Shown: one piece after another, positions 15,298 through 20,171 of the stretch
Position numbering within the stretch: the first letter of the stretch is position 1
Layout of the letters: each line of letters begins with the position of its first letter
Assembly: GCA_947630515.1 (NCBI GenBank)
Contig: CANRHY010000003.1
Span: 1 to 20,171, forward strand
From: an uncultured Bacilli bacterium
GTDB lineage: Bacteria; Bacillota_I; Bacilli_A; RF39; UBA660
DNA: 20,171 bases
Reading direction: 5' to 3'
Position numbers and translations under genes: made by a program
Notes under the pieces: generated by a model
What the model saw: the letters and a program-made list of their open reading frames with translations, nothing else
Database searches by the model: none
What the model was told of the DNA's origin: nothing

Positions 15298-17208
15298 CTA
15301 TATATCTAGCTCTGCATATCTTGCATTTTCTTCAATAAATTGTCTTCTTGGTTCTACTTCTTCTCCCATAAGAGTTTCAAAAACTTTATCTGCAAGCATT
15401 GCATCTTCTACAGTAATTTGCTTTAATACTCTATTATCAATACTCATTGTTGTTTCTCTAAGTTCCTTAGCATCCATTTCTCCTAAACCCTTATTTCTAC
15501 TAATTTCATACTTAGTATTTTCAGGTAAAGAAGATATATAATCATCTCTTTCTTGTTCGTTTAAGCACCAATGAATTGTCTTACCATGTACTACTTTAAA
15601 TAAAGGGGGCTGAGCAGCGTATACATGTCCTTGTTCAACTATAGGTCTAAAAAATCTATAAAATAATGTTAACAATAGTGTTCTAATATGTCCTCCATCA
15701 ACATCGGCATCAGCCATTATAATAATTTTATGATATCTTAATTTACTTATATCAAATTCTTCACCAATACCAGTACCAAATGCTGTTATAATACTTCTAA
15801 TTTCTTCATTATTTAAAGCCCTGTCTAAGCGTGCTTTTTCCACATTTAATATCTTACCACGTAAAGGAAGTACCGCTTGTGTCATATAGTCTCTTCCATC
15901 TTTTGCACTACCTCCAGCAGAATCTCCCTCGACTATAAATATTTCACTAATACTTGGATCATTGCTCTTACAATCAGTTAATTTACCCCATTTATTAGTA
16001 ATTTCAAGTCCACCTTTTCTTCTAGTTGTCTCACGTGCTTTCTTCGCAGCTAACCTAGCATGTGAAGCCAAAATACATTTTTCAAGTATTAACTTAGCTT
16101 CTGCAGGATTTTCCATTAAAAACTTTTCTAATTTTTCTCCAAAAACATTACTTGCAATCTTTCTAACTTCCGCATTTCCTAATTTTGTTTTTGTTTGACC
16201 TTCAAATTGAGGATCAGGATGTTTACAAGAAATAATCATTGTAAGTCCTTCTTTAACATCATCGCTAGTTAAAGTATCATCTTTTTCTTTTAATATATTA
16301 CTTGCTTTACCATACTTGTTTATAATTCTTGAAAGTGCAAGTCTCACACCTTCTTCATGAGTTCCACCTTCTACTGTATTGATATTATTAGTAAAAGAAT
16401 AAATATTAGAACTATACCCATCATTATATTGTAATGCTACTTCTATTTCAATACCATCTTCTTCTCCCTCACAATAGATTATATCATCATGAATTGGAGT
16501 CTTATTTTCATTAAGCATCTTAACATATTCAATAATCCCGCCATTATAAAGGAATGCTTCACTCTTATTATTTCTTAAATCTATAAGTTTAATTTGAAGC
16601 CCTTTATTTAAAAACGCTAACTCTTGTGCTCTATGTCTTAAAGTATCATAATTATATATAGTAGTTTCCTTAAAAATAGTAGGATCTGGTAAAAATGTTA
16701 CAGATGTACCAGTTCTTTCTGGGTCACACTTATCAATAATCTCTAGTTTTCCTACAGGATGTCCACCATTTATATATTTTTGATAATAAACATTACCATT
16801 TTGATAAATTTTAACTTCTAGCATAGTACTAAGAGCATTAACAACTGAAGCACCAACTCCATGTAATCCTCCACTTACTTTATAGCCTCCGCCACCGAAT
16901 TTACCGCCTGCATGTAGTACAGTAAATATAGTTTCAACAGTACTAACACCAGTCTTAGGGTGGATTCCAGTTGGAATACCACGTCCATCATCTTTAACAG
17001 TAACTGACTCATCTTTATTAATTGTTATTTCAATATCATCACAATATCCTGCAAGTGCTTCATCTACTGAATTATCAACAATTTCCCATACTAAATGATT
17101 AAGACCCCTTTCACTGGTAGTACCGATATACATACCAGGTCTTTTTCTAACAGCTTCAAGTCCTTCAAGAACTTGAATATCATTTTCATTATAATGTTCT
17201 CCGTTCAT
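15298..17208 (-). CDS. gyrB: DNA gyrase subunit B
   Basis: A 636-residue ATPase subunit of gyrase. The GHKL ATPase domain has Glu42 and Asn46 in [16 protein letters not shown] (73-79), and the ATP lid [20 protein letters not shown] (101-120). QTKTKLG (338-344) is the switch lysine loop. The Toprim domain has EGDSAGG (427-433) and [10 protein letters not shown] (500-509). The tail [16 protein letters not shown] is typical of Gram-positive GyrB, without the insert of E. coli. Adjacent gyrA and recF make GyrB rather than ParE the right name. Its ATG directly follows the recF TAA, so translation is probably coupled. Confidence 0.97.
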   Translation of the reverse strand: MNGEHYNENDIQVLEGLEAVRKRPGMYIGTTSERGLNHLVWEIVDNSVDEALAGYCDDIEITINKDESVTVKDDGRGIPTGIHPKTGVSTVETIFTVLHAGGKFGGGGYKVSGGLHGVGASVVNALSTMLEVKIYQNGNVYYQKYINGGHPVGKLEIIDKCDPERTGTSVTFLPDPTIFKETTIYNYDTLRHRAQELAFLNKGLQIKLIDLRNNKSEAFLYNGGIIEYVKMLNENKTPIHDDIIYCEGEEDGIEIEVALQYNDGYSSNIYSFTNNINTVEGGTHEEGVRLALSRIINKYGKASNILKEKDDTLTSDDVKEGLTMIISCKHPDPQFEGQTKTKLGNAEVRKIASNVFGEKLEKFLMENPAEAKLILEKCILASHARLAAKKARETTRRKGGLEITNKWGKLTDCKSNDPSISEIFIVEGDSAGGSAKDGRDYMTQAVLPLRGKILNVEKARLDRALNNEEIRSIITAFGTGIGEEFDISKLRYHKIIIMADADVDGGHIRTLLLTLFYRFFRPIVEQGHVYAAQPPLFKVVHGKTIHWCLNEQERDDYISSLPENTKYEISRNKGLGEMDAKELRETTMSIDNRVLKQITVEDAMLADKVFETLMGEEVEPRRQFIEENARYAELDI

Positions 17209-18291
17209 TTATACCACCCTTTCACCTAAGTCAATAACCTTAGCATTTCTTAACATACTTTTTTTAACATTATTAATATCCGTTGTTGTTATAAAAACTT
17301 GTATATTTTTATTTAAATTATTTAAAATACTATTTTGATTAACAATATCTAACTCACTAAATAAATCATCTAAAAGAAGTATAGGCTCTTCATAATAATC
17401 ATTAATTAAAACTTCTAACTCAGCCATCTTTAAAGATAATAAAATTAACTTTTGAATACCCTCTGAACTAAATTCTTTTGAATTATTACCATTATGAAGA
17501 AATACAATATCATCTCTATGTATTCCAGTTTTAGATAGCCCTAGTGATAATTCATTATTTCTAGTTTTTTTAAGAAGTTTTATTATCTCCTCCTCATTTT
17601 TTAGAGAAAACTGGCTATCATACCTTATACTAACTTCGTCATCTTTTTTAAATCTTTTAAAAATTTTCTTAATATATTTATTTAATTTATCAATATATTC
17701 ACTTCTAATTTTACATATTTCACTACCAAATTCTGCTATTTTTTTATCAAGTATATCTAAATATGTAGAATCCATATTAGAATTAATATACATCTTTTTT
17801 AAATAATCATTTTTATTTCTAATAAGAACATTATAATTATTTAAAAGTTTAATATATGACTTATTAATTTGAGATAAACTAATATTTAAATAATTTCTTC
17901 TAGTATTAGGAGACTCTTTTATTATTCTGAGTTCATCTGGTGAAAAAAGAATTACTTTATATTGTGAAATAAAATCACTAATTCTCTTTTTTAAAGTACT
18001 ATTAATTTTTGTTTTTTTTCCTGCTTCAGTCAAAGTATATTCTAACTTTATATTCTTCAAATTGTTATTAAGTTCTAGTTTTATTTTAGAAAAACTCTCA
18101 CCATTTTTAAGTATAACATAATCATCATTACTTTTAAAACTTCTAGCAAGACTACATACATAAATACTTTCAATTATTGAAGTTTTACCCACTCCATTAG
18201 GTCCAATTATGATATTAATTTTTTTAAAATCATCTAGTTTTAATTTTTTATAATTTCTAAAATTTGTTAATTCTAACTTCGTGACATTCAT
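17209..18291 (-). CDS. recF: DNA replication and repair protein RecF
   Basis: A 360-residue SMC/ABC-type ATPase that binds gapped DNA and, with RecO and RecR, helps load RecA. Walker A GPNGVGKT is at 30-37, preceded by the usual LELTNFRNYKKL. The ABC signature region reads SSEGIQKLILLSLKMAE, and Walker B is ILLLDDLFSELD. I start at ATG 18291, seven bases after AGAGG and with the canonical N-terminus. A longer frame to 18360 would add 23 residues that run back through the leader hairpin and promoter and match nothing. It is the first gene of the recF-gyrB-gyrA unit. Confidence 0.95.
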   Translation of the reverse strand: MNVTKLELTNFRNYKKLKLDDFKKINIIIGPNGVGKTSIIESIYVCSLARSFKSNDDYVILKNGESFSKIKLELNNNLKNIKLEYTLTEAGKKTKINSTLKKRISDFISQYKVILFSPDELRIIKESPNTRRNYLNISLSQINKSYIKLLNNYNVLIRNKNDYLKKMYINSNMDSTYLDILDKKIAEFGSEICKIRSEYIDKLNKYIKKIFKRFKKDDEVSIRYDSQFSLKNEEEIIKLLKKTRNNELSLGLSKTGIHRDDIVFLHNGNNSKEFSSEGIQKLILLSLKMAELEVLINDYYEEPILLLDDLFSELDIVNQNSILNNLNKNIQVFITTTDINNVKKSMLRNAKVIDLGERVV

Positions 18292-18324
18292 TTTAAAACC
18301 TCTTCTAACCTCAAAATCAAAAAT

Positions 18325-18354
18325 AATAGGTATACAAGTACTCCTATACCTATT
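18325..18354 (-). promoter_or_regulatory. Leader hairpin upstream of recF
   Basis: AATAGGTATA and TATACCTATT form a perfect 10-bp stem with a 10-nt loop, then ATTTTTGATTTT. It begins at about the predicted transcript start from the promoter at 18359-18367, so it could be a 5' stabiliser or an attenuator for recF-gyrB-gyrA; it could also stop read-through from comK. Confidence 0.55.
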
Positions 18355-18358
18355 ACTC

Positions 18359-18367
18359 ATTATATCA
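18359..18367 (-). promoter_or_regulatory. Extended -10 promoter for recF-gyrB-gyrA
   Basis: TGATATAAT on the minus strand matches the extended -10 consensus TGnTATAAT; a second TATAAT lies 20 bp upstream (18384-18379). The -35 region is weak, as expected for extended -10 promoters. The start would be near 18352. Confidence 0.6.
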
Positions 18368-18393
18368 CAAATATGCTCATTATACTAGATTTT

Positions 18394-18852
18394 TTAATAA
18401 TTTCTATAAACTCTATCCGCGACTGCTGAAGAAAGTCTAGCTGCTTTTAAATATTGGTTATTAAAACTATAAAAAGATACATCGATTTCAAGCTTATAAC
18501 CATTTTTAAATCTAACTACAGTATAACCTTTTTTTACATGACTAGGATAGTATTCTATAATATTATTATAACTTATCCACATAGTATCTTTTCCTCTTAA
18601 TGATTTTACTGGAAAAAACACTATTCTAGAAGACTCTTCAATAACAATTGGCGTTTTATATCTAGTTTTAACAAACCTTTTACTTCCCTCGACTCTAGAT
18701 GCAAAACTAACACCGAAATACTCACAGCTGTGTTCAATAACTCTTAAAGAAGTTTTATTCAGATTATAACTCTTTTTATCTTCTAATACCTTACATTTTC
18801 CACTACTAGAAGGAATAATTGCCAAAGTATTAGAATTAACTTCATAATTCAT
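18394..18852 (-). CDS. comK: ComK-family competence transcription factor
   Basis: A 152-residue protein matching ComK along most of its length. It shows YEVNSNTLAIIP (3-14), IEHSCEYFGVSFASR, FVKTRYKTPIVIEESSRIVF, FPVKSLRGKDTMWISYNNI, and SFYSFNNQYLKAARLSS. B. subtilis ComK has the counterparts SYEVNGATIAVLP, DRSCRFFGSSYAGR, HKPPIMVDPSNQIFLFP, GWISH and SYNSFENQVYRTAWLR. ComK activates DNA-uptake genes by binding paired AT boxes. This version lacks about 40 C-terminal residues, including the FMLYPK-type MecA-recognition motif of B. subtilis. ATG 18852 has AAAGGAGGG just upstream; an in-frame extension to 18888 crosses the promoter. The gene fills the place between dnaN and recF usually held by yaaA. 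Confidence 0.85.
   Translation of the reverse strand: MNYEVNSNTLAIIPSSSGKCKVLEDKKSYNLNKTSLRVIEHSCEYFGVSFASRVEGSKRFVKTRYKTPIVIEESSRIVFFPVKSLRGKDTMWISYNNIIEYYPSHVKKGYTVVRFKNGYKLEIDVSFYSFNNQYLKAARLSSAVADRVYRNY
18573..18581 (+). promoter_or_regulatory. DnaA-box match inside comK
   Basis: TTATCCACA on the plus strand is a perfect consensus DnaA box, 1.5 kb downstream of the dnaN start. It may be incidental to the coding of a Trp-Ile-Ser stretch. Confidence 0.35.
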
Positions 18853-18876
18853 ATTTTCCCTCCTTTCGAACTCAAT

Positions 18877-18885
18877 ATAATAGCA
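18877..18885 (-). promoter_or_regulatory. Extended -10 promoter of comK
   Basis: TGCTATTAT on the minus strand fits TGnTATAAT with one change; TATATT overlaps three bases further on. No good -35 is present, and that region is instead occupied by the repeated TGTCGAA motifs. This fits an activator-dependent promoter. The leader would be only about 20 nt. Confidence 0.55.
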
Positions 18886-18891
18886 CACAGT

Positions 18892-18921
18892 TTTGTCGAA
18901 ATTTGTTGTATTATGTCGAAA
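18892..18921 (+). promoter_or_regulatory. Tandem Spo0A-box-like repeats upstream of comK
   Basis: TGTCGAAA occurs at 18894-18901 and again at 18914-18921, exactly 20 bp apart. The first, read as TTTGTCGAA (18892-18900), is a perfect Spo0A box; the second differs by one base. A weaker TTTCGAA lies at 18864-18870. They sit about 25-50 bp upstream of the predicted comK start. In B. subtilis Spo0A~P acts directly on the comK promoter. Confidence 0.65.
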
Positions 18922-18927
18922 ATGAAA

Positions 18928-18958
18928 AAAACCTAAAAGTTTTTAACTAATAGGTTTT
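18928..18958 (-). terminator. Intrinsic terminator of dnaN
   Basis: Arms AAAACCTA and TAGGTTTT (8 bp), a 2x2 internal loop, an inner 4-bp stem with TTT loop, then TTT and CATTTT on the minus strand. It overlaps the last dnaN codons, which separates dnaN from comK transcription. Confidence 0.8.
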
Positions 18959-20068
18959 AATTGGTAAAATTAGTTGAAGTAAATCTGAGTTATCATTCTC
19001 TCTTATAATAATAGGTTTAATTTCTCCATTAAAATATAATGTAACTTCCTTTGATTTAAAACTTCTTAAAGCTTCCATCATATATCTAGAACTAAATGAT
19101 ATTCTAATATTCTCTCCCTTTATAACTTCAATATCCATAACTTCTTCTATCTTACCTATTTCAGGACTACTTGAAGTAATAACTAACTTATTTTCTTTTG
19201 TCTCTAAAGAAATAATATTTTTCTCTTTAGATTGAACTAAAATAGAAGCCCTATCTATAATATTATAAAATTCATCTAAATTTAACTTATAAATAATTTC
19301 AAATTCACTTGGCACTAATTGGTCTGTATTAGGGTATGTTCCATTTAATAAACTAGATTGAAATAATATATTTCTATATTTAAATAAAACTTTGTTAGAA
19401 AAAGCACTCATTGCAATTTCTTCTTCTTCACTTTCAATCAACCTAATAAATTCATTTATATTTTTAGCAGGAATTACTAAATTAATATTTTCATCAGTAT
19501 TACTTCCATAATTAATCACCTTTTTAGCTAGTCTATAAGAGTCAGTCGCAACACACTCTAGAGTATGAGCTTGTATTTTTAAATTAATACCTGTTAAAAG
19601 CGGTTTACTTTCTTGTGTACTGGTAGCAAAAACTGTTTGCTCAATAATATCTTTAAAATACCCTGCTGTAAGTTTTACTGGGTTTGGTGATTCTTCCATT
19701 TTAATGTTAGGAAATTCACTAACATCAAATGAATTTAAATTATATTTACTTGTAGGTGTTGATATAACAACTTTTCCACCATCGATTTCTTCAATATCCA
19801 CTTCATCAGTTGGCAATTTTCTAACTATATCTAATATATATTTTCCATAAATTACGACTTTCCCAATATTATATATCTCTTTAATATCATCTTTACTTAT
19901 AAAAGATTTAATAGTTATTTCATTATCTGCTGCAGTTAAATATAAACCCTCCTCAGTTAGTTCAAAAAGAATACCATTAATAACAGGAATAATATTCCTA
20001 TTAGAAAGAGCTCTTCCTACATAGTTTAAATTTTCTAATAATATATCTTTATTAATTTTTAATTTCAT
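18947..20068 (-). CDS. dnaN: DNA polymerase III sliding clamp (beta subunit)
   Basis: A 373-residue ring-forming clamp that tethers the polymerase to DNA and docks many repair factors. Three repeated DNA-clamp domains of about 120 residues can be followed. The first starts MKLKINKDILLENLNYVGRA and has the loop SNRNIIPVINGILFEL. The second contains TGINLKIQAHTLECVATDSY. The third ends in the subunit interface, with the typical C-terminal LILPIKTY. Length is close to B. subtilis DnaN (378). GGAGGATAAAT precedes ATG 20068. dnaA would be expected just beyond the right edge; a terminator ends the unit. Confidence 0.97.
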   Translation of the reverse strand: MKLKINKDILLENLNYVGRALSNRNIIPVINGILFELTEEGLYLTAADNEITIKSFISKDDIKEIYNIGKVVIYGKYILDIVRKLPTDEVDIEEIDGGKVVISTPTSKYNLNSFDVSEFPNIKMEESPNPVKLTAGYFKDIIEQTVFATSTQESKPLLTGINLKIQAHTLECVATDSYRLAKKVINYGSNTDENINLVIPAKNINEFIRLIESEEEEIAMSAFSNKVLFKYRNILFQSSLLNGTYPNTDQLVPSEFEIIYKLNLDEFYNIIDRASILVQSKEKNIISLETKENKLVITSSSPEIGKIEEVMDIEVIKGENIRISFSSRYMMEALRSFKSKEVTLYFNGEIKPIIIRENDNSDLLQLILPIKTY

Positions 20069-20171
20069 ATTTATCCTCCATTTCTTTTTATTAAATTAAT
20101 ATTATTATTAATGTTGATATGTGTATAACCCCTTTAATATCCCCATATTTCTTTAATTTTTTATCACTTCC
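20069..20171. other. Edge of the probable dnaA-dnaN intergenic/origin region
   Basis: The stretch is AT-rich. On the minus strand TTATACACA (20128-20120) is one base from the DnaA box consensus. It is followed downstream by an AT stretch with TAATAATAATAT-like triplets, which resembles the triplet element adjacent to DnaA boxes in bacterial unwinding regions. Upstream are two GGGG clusters. Only about 100 bp are visible, so origin identity is an inference. Confidence 0.4.

Noticed and set aside
18292..18360. 23-residue N-terminal extension of recF
   Set aside because: It has no ribosome site, runs back through the leader hairpin to the promoter, and RecF proteins start at the MNVTKLELTNFR-type sequence.
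18853..18888. 12-residue N-terminal extension of comK
   Set aside because: The frame would be translated from the promoter and Shine-Dalgarno region; AAAGGAGGG clearly serves ATG 18852.
18877..18960. ComK box (AAAA-N5-TTTT) for autoregulation of comK
   Set aside because: I found no pair of AT boxes with the right spacing in the short dnaN-comK interval.
20155..20171. C-terminus of dnaA at the right edge
   Set aside because: One minus-strand frame reads EVIKN then stop, which would suit a dnaA tail, but five residues cannot support a call.

Overview
The window is very AT-rich Bacillota DNA. The most likely source is a low-GC Bacilli lineage with a sporulation heritage. The evidence is the gene order (dnaN, recF, gyrB, gyrA, SRP RNA, tadA, dnaX, ebfC, recR, bofA, holB, yaaT, trmN6, rsmI, pth, mfd, spoVT) plus SpoIID, SpoVT, BofA and a ComK homologue. 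This is the origin-proximal cluster known from Bacillus subtilis, trimmed and rearranged. TGG encodes Trp and TGA is used as a stop, so the standard bacterial code applies. Every gene lies on the minus strand, so transcription runs from the right edge to the left edge. I see no mobile element, CRISPR array, tRNA or rRNA.

Right end (20171 to 12834): the edge of a probable dnaA-dnaN intergenic or origin region, then dnaN with an intrinsic terminator. Next comes a ComK-family gene with its own promoter and Spo0A-box-like repeats. It occupies the slot usually held by the S4-domain gene yaaA. A recF-gyrB-gyrA operon follows, with its own promoter and a leader hairpin.

Middle (12833 to 12112): about 640 bp without a protein gene. 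It holds seven parS-type centromere sites (16-bp core TGTTYCACGTGRAACA) spaced 52 to 133 bp apart. Each core sits inside a longer palindrome whose outer arms differ from site to site but are self-complementary within the site. The last gyrA-proximal site doubles as a terminator-like hairpin, and the opposite end of the array abuts the promoter of a short SRP RNA gene.

Left half (12089 to 1): tadA; dnaX, with a strong candidate -1 frameshift signal that would yield a gamma-like product; ebfC; recR; bofA; holB; yaaT; trmN6; rsmI, which contains a perfect Noc-binding palindrome ATTTCCCGGGAAAT; pth; and mfd. Small transcription units follow: spoVT, rpmE (clear promoter and terminator), rpiB, and a spoIID gene cut by the window edge.

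Functionally the window combines replication (clamp, clamp loader, gyrase), recombination and repair (RecF, RecR, Mfd), translation maintenance (TadA, Pth, RsmI, TrmN6, bL31), and developmental control (ComK, YaaT, BofA, SpoVT, SpoIID). It also carries DNA-encoded signals for chromosome segregation (parS) and nucleoid occlusion (Noc site). Several gene starts given here are ATG codons with well-placed Shine-Dalgarno sequences, chosen over longer in-frame GTG or TTG starts. Those cases are noted in each entry.
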